From: Paraburkholderia phosphatilytica
GTDB taxonomy: Bacteria; Pseudomonadota; Gammaproteobacteria; Burkholderiales; Burkholderiaceae
Assembly (NCBI RefSeq): GCF_003443895.1
Contig: NZ_QQOA01000007.1
Location: forward strand, 62,001-126,000
Direction: 5' to 3'
DNA: 64,000 nucleotides
Position 1 is the stretch's first letter; each line of letters starts with the position of its first letter. The translations under genes were made by a program, and so were the position numbers. Below, in pieces: positions 1 to 8,456 of the stretch. The notes below the pieces were generated by a model. It had not been told where the DNA came from, did not search any database, and saw only the letters and a list, made by a program, of their open reading frames with translations.

Positions 1-28
1 CGCGCCTTACGACGAAGGAACCCGCATC

Positions 29-928
29 ATGTCCGCAGTTACATCGAATGCCGCCGAGGCCTCCGCCCCGCACCAGTTCGCGCTGACGCTGTCGTGCCCG
101 AGCGCCGCCGGCCAGGTCGCCGCGGTGGTCGGCTTTCTCGACCGTCACGGCTGCTACGTCGACGAACTGACCGTCTTTGACGACGACATCAGCTCGCGCT
201 TTTTCGTGCGCTGCGTCTTTCATGTGGTGCGCGCCGACCAGCAGGCCGCGTGGCACGTCGATGCGATGCGGCGCGAGTTCACGCCGATCGCCGCCGATTT
301 CGACATGACGTGGGCGATCCACGACATGACCGTGCGGCCCAAGGTGCTGATCCTCGTATCGAAGCTCGAGCACTGTCTTGCCGACCTGCTGTTCCGCTGG
401 CGCATGGGTGAACTGCAGATGGATATCGTTGGCATTGCGTCGAATCATCCAGACTTCGTGCCGCTTGCCGCGCAGCATGGTCTGCCGTTCACGCATCTGC
501 CGGTGAACGCGGACAACCGCGCGCAGCAGGAAACGCAGATTCTCGACCTGTTCGAATCGACCGGCGCCGAGCTGATGATTCTCGCGCGCTACATGCAGAT
601 CCTGTCGGACGAAACGAGCCGCAAGCTCTCCGGGCGCGCGATCAACATCCACCACTCGTTCCTGCCCGGCTTCAAGGGCGCGCGGCCCTACCACCAGGCA
701 CACGCGCGCGGCGTCAAGCTGATCGGCGCGACGGCGCACTTCGTCACCGACGATCTCGACGAAGGCCCGATCATCGAGCAGGTCGTCGAGCGCGTAGATC
801 ATTCGTACAAGCCGGAGAAGCTGCTTGCGGTTGGACGGGACGTTGAGTGCATCACGCTCGCGCGCGCGGTGAAGGCGTTTGTCGAGCGGCGCGTGTTCAT
901 CAATGGGGATCGGACGGTGGTGTTGTAA
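29..928 (+). CDS. purU: Formyltetrahydrofolate deformylase PurU
   Basis: Hydrolyses 10-formyl-THF to formate and THF, returning folate to the cytosolic pool. The 299 residues show an N-terminal ACT domain (about 18-90) and a C-terminal formyltransferase-fold domain (about 105-285). The catalytic signature of this fold is visible as N206-I-H208 and D244 in LDEGPI. Length is normal for the family. It is the only gene on this strand before the betaine block and ends in a strong hairpin shared with the convergent binding-protein gene. PurU in betaine/sarcosine loci is usually read as relief for one-carbon units loaded on THF by sarcosine oxidation; that role here is inferred from context. Confidence 0.95.
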   Translation: MSAVTSNAAEASAPHQFALTLSCPSAAGQVAAVVGFLDRHGCYVDELTVFDDDISSRFFVRCVFHVVRADQQAAWHVDAMRREFTPIAADFDMTWAIHDMTVRPKVLILVSKLEHCLADLLFRWRMGELQMDIVGIASNHPDFVPLAAQHGLPFTHLPVNADNRAQQETQILDLFESTGAELMILARYMQILSDETSRKLSGRAINIHHSFLPGFKGARPYHQAHARGVKLIGATAHFVTDDLDEGPIIEQVVERVDHSYKPEKLLAVGRDVECITLARAVKAFVERRVFINGDRTVVL

Positions 929-955
929 AAACCAGCGTTTGGCGACGCAAATGAC

Positions 956-983
956 AATAGCCCGCACTCGGCGGGCTATTTTC
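956..983. terminator. Bidirectional hairpin terminator between purU and the betaine-binding protein gene
   Basis: A 10-bp perfect stem (AATAGCCCGC at 956-965, GCGGGCTATT at 971-980) closes a 5-base loop and runs into T residues. The left arm begins with A residues, so the reverse strand also ends in a T tract. It lies between two convergent genes and can serve both. Confidence 0.85.
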
Positions 984-1023
984 GTTGCGCGACTCGACGA
1001 GCCGCGCTCAACTGCTCAAACCA

Positions 1024-1893
1024 TCACTGCGAAGTCCACGCAGCCACCCGATCCGGATGCTGATCGACCCATTGCTGCGCGGCCTGAGCCGGCTTCTCGC
1101 CATTCTCGGCGGCAAGCATCACGCTGTCGATCTCGCCCGGCTTCCACTGGAACTTCTTCAGGAACGCGACGACAGCCGGCGCCTTCTGATCGAGTTCCGG
1201 GTTGATCACGTTGTCGACGTGCTCGGCGCCGCCGAAAACCTTCTTCGGATCTTCGAGGAACTTCAGCTTCCACTTCGCGAACATCCAGTGCGGCGCCCAG
1301 CCCGTGACGATGATCGGCTTGTTCGCGTGCATTTCGCGCGCAAGCTCCGACGTCATCGCGCTGCCCGAGCTCGGCATCAGCTGATAGTCGAGGTTGTAGG
1401 CCTTGATCGCCTCATCCGTCTTCTTCATCACGCCCGCACCCGCATCGATGCCGACAATGCGTCCCTGGAAGTCAGCCTTCTTGCCGGCCAGATCGGGGAT
1501 GCTGTTTTCCGGCAGACTCGCCGGCACGATCAGGCCGATCTTCGCATCCGGGAAATTCACGCCGACGTCTTCGACCTTCGACTTGAACTGGTCGTAGTAC
1601 GCCGCGTGCGTCACCGGCAGCCACGCGGACAGCGTCGCGTCCAGGTCGCCGCGCGCCACGCCCTGCCACATCACGCCCGCCGCCACCGGCACGAGCTGCA
1701 CCGGATAGCCGAGCTTCTTCTCGATGACGGTGGCGGCGACGTTCGACGTCGCGACGCTATCGTCCCAACCTTCCACGTAACCGATCTTGATCGTCGGTTT
1801 GGTGTCGGCGCTCGCCGTCGCCGTGGTGCCGATCGTCACGATGGCCGCAGTGACCAGCGCGCTACACATCAGCAGTTGCTTCAAGCCTTTCAT
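1024..1893 (-). CDS. Glycine betaine/proline ABC transporter substrate-binding protein (OpuAC family)
   Basis: Periplasmic binding protein of 289 residues. A Sec signal peptide (basic start, hydrophobic core, cleavage near TASA-DT) precedes an OpuAC-type domain with the aromatic residues typical of betaine boxes, for example W in GYVEGWDD and in GWAPHWMF. I chose the ATG at 1893 over the upstream start at 1908 because AGGAG lies 8 bases upstream of it. It is the last gene of the gbc/dgc block, 123 bp after gbcB. No permease or ATPase of this class is adjacent, so it probably feeds a transporter encoded elsewhere. Betaine is the likely ligand by family and context; carnitine or choline cannot be excluded. 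Confidence 0.9.
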   Translation of the reverse strand: MKGLKQLLMCSALVTAAIVTIGTTATASADTKPTIKIGYVEGWDDSVATSNVAATVIEKKLGYPVQLVPVAAGVMWQGVARGDLDATLSAWLPVTHAAYYDQFKSKVEDVGVNFPDAKIGLIVPASLPENSIPDLAGKKADFQGRIVGIDAGAGVMKKTDEAIKAYNLDYQLMPSSGSAMTSELAREMHANKPIIVTGWAPHWMFAKWKLKFLEDPKKVFGGAEHVDNVINPELDQKAPAVVAFLKKFQWKPGEIDSVMLAAENGEKPAQAAQQWVDQHPDRVAAWTSQ

Positions 1894-2016
1894 GGTCGAT
1901 CTCCTCATAGCCGCGGGTGCGGTGTGTTATCAGCATCTCCAGCCAGAATCCGCAGGTAAGTACGCGTTGCGACATCCGTTTGTCGAAATGCGACCTGCAT
2001 GTTTGCGGCTCCGAAT

Positions 2017-3168
2017 CTACTTTTCCACGACGAGATCGGATAGCGGCTTGCTGCAGCACAGCAGCACCATGCCCTGATCGATCTCGCGTTGCCGGATACC
2101 GCCGTTGTGTTTCATCTCCACCTCGCCCGACGTGAGCTTGACCTTGCAGGTCCCGCACATGCCTTGCGTACATGAAGCCGGTAGCCGCACGCCTGCCTGG
2201 CGCGCGGCCTCGAGCACGTGCTGCTGCGCGCCGCACGTGATCTCGCGATGACTCTTCGTGAATGTGACCGTAAACGTTGCGGCTTCCTCGAACGTTTCGG
2301 TGGTCGCCTGCGCGACCGCGCTCTCGTCCGTTTCCGGCGCGCTGCCCGTCAGCCTCTCGAACGAAAAGCTTTCTTCGTGATAGTGCTTGCGTTCGAAGCC
2401 GGCTTCGTCGAGCAGATCGCGCACGGCCTGCATATACGGAGCGGGCCCGCATGTGAAGATCTCGCGCTCCATGAAATCCGGCGCGATCAGCTTGAGCAGC
2501 GGCAACGACAGAAAACCCGTTACACCATGCCAGTTCGTGCGGTTGCCGATCCGTTCGCAGACGAACGCCGTACGGAACTGGTTCTGGTTCGACGCGATCA
2601 GATCGAGCTCGCGCGAAAAGATGATGTCGTCCGGCGTGCGCGCGCTGTGCACGAACACGATGTCGCGATCTTCGCTCAGTTCGTGATGCGCGCGCGACAT
2701 CGACATTAGCGGCGTGATGCCGGAACCTGCGGAAAGAAACAGATACTTGCGTGCCGGGTGACGCGCGCAGGTGAATTCGCCGGCCGGTCCCAGCACGCGC
2801 ACTGGCGCGCCAGCCTGCAGATTGTCGTGCAGCCAGTTCGACACCTTGCCGCCCGGCACGCGCTTTACCGTGATCGAGATCGTGTGCGGCCGCGTCGGCG
2901 ACGACGAAATCGTGTAGCAACGGTTGATGGTCTCGCCGTCGATCTCGAGTTCGAGCGTGATGAACTGGCCGGGCTCGAACGAGAACGTGCGGCCCTGCGG
3001 CGAACGGAAGAAAAAGCTCTTCACGTCGTGCGTTTCCTGCCGTACCTGGCAGCAGACGAGCGTTTCCTCGTCGTCGCTCGACCAGCGCGACTGTAGCGTC
3101 TGCCAGAAATCGGGCTGCGTCAGCCGGCTGTCAACGGGTTCGAATTGCGCTGCATCCCGCATCATCAT
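2017..3168 (-). CDS. gbcB: Glycine betaine monooxygenase reductase subunit GbcB
   Basis: Passes electrons from NAD(P)H to the Rieske oxygenase GbcA. Domain order is a ferredoxin-reductase FAD domain (RCYTISSSP, with the R-x-Y-S flavin signature), an NAD domain (GSGITPLMSM), then a C-terminal plant-type 2Fe-2S ferredoxin with C-x4-C-x2-C (CTQGMCGTC) and a distal Cys in LLCCSKP. Several start codons cluster at 3162-3177 (GTG and three ATGs); I chose the ATG at 3168 behind a GGAG, giving 383 residues. It lies 61 bp after gbcA on the same strand. GbcAB converts glycine betaine to dimethylglycine and formaldehyde. Confidence 0.93.
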   Translation of the reverse strand: MMMRDAAQFEPVDSRLTQPDFWQTLQSRWSSDDEETLVCCQVRQETHDVKSFFFRSPQGRTFSFEPGQFITLELEIDGETINRCYTISSSPTRPHTISITVKRVPGGKVSNWLHDNLQAGAPVRVLGPAGEFTCARHPARKYLFLSAGSGITPLMSMSRAHHELSEDRDIVFVHSARTPDDIIFSRELDLIASNQNQFRTAFVCERIGNRTNWHGVTGFLSLPLLKLIAPDFMEREIFTCGPAPYMQAVRDLLDEAGFERKHYHEESFSFERLTGSAPETDESAVAQATTETFEEAATFTVTFTKSHREITCGAQQHVLEAARQAGVRLPASCTQGMCGTCKVKLTSGEVEMKHNGGIRQREIDQGMVLLCCSKPLSDLVVEK

Positions 3169-3229
3169 TCGCTCCACCTGCCTGAAATCGAGCGGTCGGG
3201 CGTTGCATCCTGCAAGGCCCGGCCTTCGC

Positions 3230-4471
3230 TCATTGGTCGATCTGCACTGCGAGCCGGCGGATATACCAGTCGCTGAATTTTTCCACGAGGCCTTCCGTGA
3301 ACGGCGAGTACGGACCCGGCTCGTACGCGCTGCTGTTCGCGCCCGACTGCGAAAACTCGACGAGCGCGCGGTCCTGGTCGTTGGTCGCGTTCCACACCGC
3401 CGTCAGGTTCGGCACGTCGTAGTCCACGCCTTCCACCGCGTCCTTGTGCACGAGCCACTTCGTACGCACCAGCGTTTCGCCGGCCGACAGCGGGATCACC
3501 GAAAACGTCACGATGTGATCGCTCATGAAGTGATGCCACGAATTCGGCTGGGTCCAGAACGACAACCCGCCCAGATCCGCGCGCTGGAACTCGCCGAGCA
3601 GCTTCTTCGACGCGACCATCGCATCGAGCGTCTGCGATTCGCCGCCGCGATCGAGCGGCAGCCGCTGTGTGCGGAAACCCGTGACGTCCGACAGCCGGTC
3701 GACTTCAACCGACGGCAGATCCATCGCTTCCCATTCCTTCGCACGCTCCACGCAGGTGCGCTCGAACGCGTCCATGCCGTCGGCATTCGCCGGCGAGCGC
3801 TGATAGCCGAAGCCGTACTCGTACAGCGAAATCGTCAGCTCGGGATGGTTCGCGACGCAGTGGTAGCACTCGCGGTTGTTCTCCATCGTGAGCTTCCAGT
3901 TGCCTTTTTCGATGATGTCGATCTGCGCGGCGATCTTCGTGTTCGGCAGATCGTGCGGCAGCAGATACGGCTCCATCGCGGCACGCATCACCGCGAAATC
4001 GACCGGCGGTTTCTCGGCGAGACAGATGAAGATCAGGCCCGCGAGATTCTCGACGTGCACGCTTTTCAGGCTGTGTTTGCAGCGGTCGAACTGCTCGCCC
4101 ATGTGCTCGGCGAACATCAGCTGTCCCGACAGGTTGTAGGTCCAGCTGTGATACGGGCACACGATGTTGCCGACCGTGCCCTTGTCCTCGTTGCACAGCC
4201 GCGCGCCGCGGTGACGGCACACGTTGTGGAACGCGCGGATGCCCATGTCGTCGTCGCGCACGATCAGGATCGACTCGCGGCCGAGCTCGACGGTCAGATA
4301 GTCGCCCGGCTCGGGAATGTCCGGCTCCACGGCAACCTGGATCCAGTGCTGGCCGTAAATCGCCTGCATATCGAGCGCGAAAATCTCTTCGCTCGTGTAG
4401 AACGGTGCTTCGAGGCTGTAACCCTGCTTGCGCCGGTCGACGAGCGCGCGGATGTCTGCCGATACTTTCAT
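3230..4471 (-). CDS. gbcA: Glycine betaine monooxygenase, Rieske oxygenase subunit GbcA
   Basis: Rieske non-haem iron oxygenase of 413 residues that demethylates glycine betaine oxidatively to dimethylglycine, releasing formaldehyde. The 2Fe-2S ligands are visible as C85-R-H87 and C105-P-Y-H108. The mononuclear iron site begins at E201-C-Y-H204 with H209 four residues after C205. Length and the downstream GbcB reductase match the characterised Pseudomonas GbcAB pair. It follows the ETF genes by 47 bp and is probably co-transcribed with them. Expression is expected to depend on the GbdR-like regulator at 13991, by analogy. Confidence 0.95.
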   Translation of the reverse strand: MKVSADIRALVDRRKQGYSLEAPFYTSEEIFALDMQAIYGQHWIQVAVEPDIPEPGDYLTVELGRESILIVRDDDMGIRAFHNVCRHRGARLCNEDKGTVGNIVCPYHSWTYNLSGQLMFAEHMGEQFDRCKHSLKSVHVENLAGLIFICLAEKPPVDFAVMRAAMEPYLLPHDLPNTKIAAQIDIIEKGNWKLTMENNRECYHCVANHPELTISLYEYGFGYQRSPANADGMDAFERTCVERAKEWEAMDLPSVEVDRLSDVTGFRTQRLPLDRGGESQTLDAMVASKKLLGEFQRADLGGLSFWTQPNSWHHFMSDHIVTFSVIPLSAGETLVRTKWLVHKDAVEGVDYDVPNLTAVWNATNDQDRALVEFSQSGANSSAYEPGPYSPFTEGLVEKFSDWYIRRLAVQIDQ

Positions 4472-4518
4472 CTGTCAATGCTCCGGAAGGCTTGTATTCC
4501 CGCGATGCGCGTGATGTT

Positions 4519-5295
4519 TCAGTAGTCGATGAGTTGATGCTCGCGCAAATATTCAAGGATGGCTTGTGCTTTTTCGACCGAACTCCCCTCAATTACGACG
4601 CTGCCGCCACGGCTTTCGGTCGTCACGGCGGACAGCATCCGCGCGTGGCCGCCCCGCTTTTCGGCGGCGGCGAGTTTGACGGGTTTGCGCGCGGCTGCGA
4701 GCGTCCACGCCTGCGTTTCGCGATCCACCGGCATGTCGGTCTGGCTGCGTCCGATCGAACCGGCGCGCTGCCGCGCGTACGCGTAGCGCGGCGTCACGTT
4801 GGCGAGCGGATGCACGGCAACGACGGCCGGCAGCGTGACTTCCACGCGGCGCCGCACGCCCTTCGGCAGAAATTGCCGGACCGTGACCGCGCCCTCGGCG
4901 AAGGTCGCGTCCACCGCGGAACCGACCAGCGGATAGCCGAGCGCGTCGGCAATGCGGTACGGCAGCATGCCGGTATCGAATGCGCCTTCGGCGCGCGTGC
5001 CGGTCAGCACCAGGTCGTAGCCTTGCAGACGCCGCGCGAGTGCGGTCACCGCATCGTCGTATTCGCCGCAGATCAGCACCTCGACGCGTTCCGCGCCAAG
5101 CGCCAGGTATTCTTCGAGCGCGGGGTTCGATGCATCGCCCGAGTGCAGTACGTCGAGCTTCGCGCCGTGCCGCTGCGCGAGCTGCCGGCCGGTCTCCAGC
5201 GCAGCCGCATCGTTGCGGCTGTAGCGCGGCGCGCCGCTGACCGGATGACGGCCTGCCGACACCAGCACGGCAATCCGTTCGAGCTTGCCCTTCAT
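4519..5295 (-). CDS. Electron transfer flavoprotein beta-subunit-like protein of the dimethylglycine pathway
   Basis: ETF beta-domain protein of 258 residues with the nucleotide-binding alpha/beta fold (LVLTGTRAEGAFDTGMLPYR is the recognisable ETF-beta stretch). Its start overlaps the stop of the ETF-alpha gene by 4 bases, so the two are translationally coupled. In Pseudomonas an equivalent ETF pair sits next to dgcAB, where it is thought to receive electrons from dimethylglycine demethylation. The same role is inferred here. Divergence from housekeeping EtfB suggests a dedicated paralogue. Confidence 0.85.
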   Translation of the reverse strand: MKGKLERIAVLVSAGRHPVSGAPRYSRNDAAALETGRQLAQRHGAKLDVLHSGDASNPALEEYLALGAERVEVLICGEYDDAVTALARRLQGYDLVLTGTRAEGAFDTGMLPYRIADALGYPLVGSAVDATFAEGAVTVRQFLPKGVRRRVEVTLPAVVAVHPLANVTPRYAYARQRAGSIGRSQTDMPVDRETQAWTLAAARKPVKLAAAEKRGGHARMLSAVTTESRGGSVVIEGSSVEKAQAILEYLREHQLIDY

Positions 5296-6488
5296 GCTGC
5301 GACTCCTTCGACGAGCGGCGCGGTCGCTGCCGGTTCGGTTACGGCGGCATTGCCGCGCGATGCACGTGCTTTCGCGACCTCGTCGATCAGCGCCGTAATC
5401 GTGTCGTGCGTGTCGCCGATGATCGTCAGGTTCGCGCGCTTGACGATCGGCGCGCTGCCGTCCAGATTCACCGCGATCACGTGGCGGCAGTCCTTGATGC
5501 CCTGCAGGTGCTGCACCGCGCCCGAGATGCCGAACGCGATATACACGCTCGCCTCGACGGTCTTGCCGGTTGCGCCGATCTGCTTGTCGCGCGTGAAGAG
5601 GCCGTTGTCGACCGCCACGCGGCTCGCGCCGATCGCCGCGCCGAATGCGCCCGCCAGTCCTTCGAACAACGGAATGTCGGTCACGCCATTGCCTGCCGAT
5701 ACGATGAAATCCGCTTCTTCGAGCGCCACCTGTGCCGCGTCGATCTCTTCGATGCCGAGATCGCGGTACGCATTTGCTTTGCCGTTTTCCGTTGCCGCGG
5801 GTACACCGACGATGTCGATGCGCTCGCCCGCGCCGACGAACGGCAGCCGCGCTTCGACGCTGCCTGCCGCGAGCAGCACCACATCGGGCAAGGCGCGCGT
5901 CGCGAAGCCGCGTTTCGCGCGCACGAACGTGCCGACATGATCCGCCGCGATCTCGACGACGTGCGTCGCGATGCTCGCGCCCGCATACGCCGCATAGCGA
6001 CGGCCGAGATCGCCGTCACCCGTTGCGTTGTCGGCCAGGAAGATGTGCGTCGGCGCGAGTTGCGCAACGCAGGCAGCGAGCGCTTCGACTTCGCGTTCGG
6101 GTGCGAACGTCCTGCGGTCGAACGACGGCAGCTCGACGATGCGGTCCGCGCCGAGCGCCGCCGCGTCGTCCTTCAATTCGCCGAACACCACGAGCACGAC
6201 CTGCGTAAGCGCATCCGCGATCAGCGCGGCGGCCGCGAGCGCCTGACGCGTGTGATCGTCGAGCGCGCCGCGATCGCTGTGCGCCGCGACGAGCAGCGTG
6301 TGCTCCGCAGGCTGACTGGTGCGCAGCGGCTTCGTGGCTGCACCGTGTTGACCGTGCGCGCGATGCGCTGCATCGTCGAAAAGCCTGCCGTCACCGGCCA
6401 GCGCGCCGAGCGTGATGCGCCTGAGTCCTGCCGCCGTGATCGTGAACGGGCGGCGCGGATCGATTCGTTTGATCGGACTCGTATTCAT
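5292..6488 (-). CDS. Electron transfer flavoprotein alpha-subunit-like protein of the dimethylglycine pathway
   Basis: ETF alpha subunit of 398 residues. The C-terminal FAD-binding domain carries YIAFGISGAVQHLQGIKDC and NLDGSAPI, where housekeeping EtfA usually has NKDPEAPI. An extended N terminus in the same frame is possible, but the ATG at 6488 fits the 4-base gap after dgcB, so I used it. It is coupled by a 4-base overlap to the beta-subunit gene. It probably collects electrons from DgcA/DgcB, but its partner oxidoreductase cannot be named from sequence. Confidence 0.87.
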   Translation of the reverse strand: MNTSPIKRIDPRRPFTITAAGLRRITLGALAGDGRLFDDAAHRAHGQHGAATKPLRTSQPAEHTLLVAAHSDRGALDDHTRQALAAAALIADALTQVVLVVFGELKDDAAALGADRIVELPSFDRRTFAPEREVEALAACVAQLAPTHIFLADNATGDGDLGRRYAAYAGASIATHVVEIAADHVGTFVRAKRGFATRALPDVVLLAAGSVEARLPFVGAGERIDIVGVPAATENGKANAYRDLGIEEIDAAQVALEEADFIVSAGNGVTDIPLFEGLAGAFGAAIGASRVAVDNGLFTRDKQIGATGKTVEASVYIAFGISGAVQHLQGIKDCRHVIAVNLDGSAPIVKRANLTIIGDTHDTITALIDEVAKARASRGNAAVTEPAATAPLVEGVAA

Positions 6489-6492
6489 CGCG

Positions 6493-8454
6493 TCACTCCA
6501 GCGCCGCCGCAACCAGTTCCGCCACGTCCAGTACTTCCGGGCGCGGCCCCACGACACCTTCCAGCATCGCCGTGCAGTTCGGGCAGCCGACCGCGACGAC
6601 GTCCGCGTTGATCGCGCGGGCATCGGCAATGCGGATGTCGGGAATGCGCTGCTTGCCGGGGATATCCGTCAGCGGCGCACCGCCTCCGCCGCCGCAGCAG
6701 CGGCCGCGCTTGCCATGCCGCTCCATCTCGACGATCGGAATGCCGATCGTCTTCAGCAGATTGCGCGGCGCTTCGGTTTCGCCGTTGTAGCGGCCCAGAT
6801 AACACGGGTCGTGATACGTGACGCGTTTGTCGCGCAGCACTTCCGCTGCCTTCGGCGAGAGGCGGCCCATTGCGACCAGCTCCGCGATGACGGTGGTGTG
6901 ATGCTTCACCTCGTAGCGGCCGCCAAGCGCGCGGTATTCGTTGCGCAGGCTGTGCATCACGTGCGGGTCCGCGGTGACGATCGTGCGGAAGCTCAGTGTG
7001 TTCAGCGTGCCGATCAGCTGCTTCGCCATTCGCTGGAACGTGGCTTCGTCGCCGAGACGCCGCGCGACGTCGCCGGTATCCGTCTCTTCTTCGCCGAGCA
7101 CCGCGTAGTTCACGCCGGCCTTGTTCAACACCTTGACGAGCGCGCGCAGCGTGCGCTGATAGCGCATGTCGAACGCGCCTTCGCCCGCCACCAGCAGCAC
7201 GTCGACCGCTTGACCCGGCCGCGCGACCGGTGCGTTCAGATCCACCGACCAGTCATAGCGCGCGGTCTTGTCGTAGCCGCCGGCCGTGCCCGTCTCGCGC
7301 AGATTCGCGAGCACCTCGGGCGCCTTGCCCGGCACGGTGCCGAACACGAGCGTCTGGTTGCGGCGCATGTCGACGATCGCGTCGACGTGTTCGATCAGCA
7401 TCGGGCATTCGTGCACGCAGGCGCGGCACGTCGTGCACGACCAAAGCGTGTCCGCTTCGATCAGACCCGACACGATCGGCCGGTTCGGTTCACCCGCGTG
7501 GTGACCGATCTCGATGCCGGGCGTCGGGCTGCCGGCGTACGCGCCGTCCGACCCACCCACCATACCGGTCACGAGATCCTGGATCAGCTTCTTCGGATTC
7601 AGCGGCTGGCCCGCCGCGAACGCGGGGCACGCGGCTTCGCACTTGCCGCACTGCACGCACGCATCGAAGCTCAGCAGCTGGTTCCAGCGGAATTCGACCG
7701 GCTTGCCGACGCCGTATTCGTTCTGCTCGAGCACAGGTGCTTTCAATGCGGTGGGCGGGATCGCTTCGCGTGCGTCGTTTGACGCGGTACGCGTAGTGGT
7801 ACTGGAAGCCTGCGTATCGACAGCGTGCGAGTGGAAACGCTCCTGACGTGGATGAAACGCAAGATGCAGCAGGCCCGCCATAGCGTGCTTCATCGGACCG
7901 CCGCGCGCCGCGCCGAGCGTCATCGCGAACGCGCCTGCCGCGATCATCAGCGCGAACAGCACCGCGAGCCCACCCGACATCGCCGAAGCGGGAAACACGA
8001 CGAACAGCACGAGGCCGAGCGCGAACGAACCGAGCAGCCACGGCAGCGTATTCCACGGGCCCTTCGACAGCCGCGCCGGAATCGCCTTCACATCGCGACG
8101 GCGTCGCCACACGAACACCGCACCGACCAGCATCGCGAGCGCCGCGAGGAAGATCAGTTTGTCCAGCCAGGGAGAATAAATTGCGAGGCCGTAATTGAGG
8201 AACACCAGCGCGAACGCGGCAATCGCGCCGCCGGCCGTCGCGACGTGCGTCTTCGCGATGTACGGGTCACGCGCCACCACGTGGTGCAGGTCGACGAAAT
8301 AGCGCTTCGGGATGGTCAGCAGGTTGGTCCAGCCGAACTGCCCGGCCGCCGTCGCGCGGCCGAGACGCCAGTACGATGCGCGCTTCGCGAGCGCGAACGC
8401 AAGTCCCGCGACCGAAACCCACAGGAGCGCGGTGATCAGGAACGCCGGGCTCAT
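6493..8454 (-). CDS. dgcB: Dimethylglycine catabolism protein DgcB (membrane Fe-S oxidoreductase)
   Basis: Iron-sulfur oxidoreductase of 653 residues, partner of DgcA in converting dimethylglycine to sarcosine. About four hydrophobic segments in residues 1-180 anchor it in the membrane. Two 4Fe-4S motifs follow (C266, C269, C272, C276 and C340, C343, C346, C350), then heterodisulfide-reductase-type CCG domains (HDPCYLGRYNG and GRCCGGGGGAP). This layout fits passage of electrons towards ETF or quinone. It starts 2 bp after dgcA and ends 4 bp before the ETF alpha gene, so the four genes form a tight unit. Confidence 0.92.
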   Translation of the reverse strand: MSPAFLITALLWVSVAGLAFALAKRASYWRLGRATAAGQFGWTNLLTIPKRYFVDLHHVVARDPYIAKTHVATAGGAIAAFALVFLNYGLAIYSPWLDKLIFLAALAMLVGAVFVWRRRRDVKAIPARLSKGPWNTLPWLLGSFALGLVLFVVFPASAMSGGLAVLFALMIAAGAFAMTLGAARGGPMKHAMAGLLHLAFHPRQERFHSHAVDTQASSTTTRTASNDAREAIPPTALKAPVLEQNEYGVGKPVEFRWNQLLSFDACVQCGKCEAACPAFAAGQPLNPKKLIQDLVTGMVGGSDGAYAGSPTPGIEIGHHAGEPNRPIVSGLIEADTLWSCTTCRACVHECPMLIEHVDAIVDMRRNQTLVFGTVPGKAPEVLANLRETGTAGGYDKTARYDWSVDLNAPVARPGQAVDVLLVAGEGAFDMRYQRTLRALVKVLNKAGVNYAVLGEEETDTGDVARRLGDEATFQRMAKQLIGTLNTLSFRTIVTADPHVMHSLRNEYRALGGRYEVKHHTTVIAELVAMGRLSPKAAEVLRDKRVTYHDPCYLGRYNGETEAPRNLLKTIGIPIVEMERHGKRGRCCGGGGGAPLTDIPGKQRIPDIRIADARAINADVVAVGCPNCTAMLEGVVGPRPEVLDVAELVAAALE

Positions 8455-8456
8455 CG

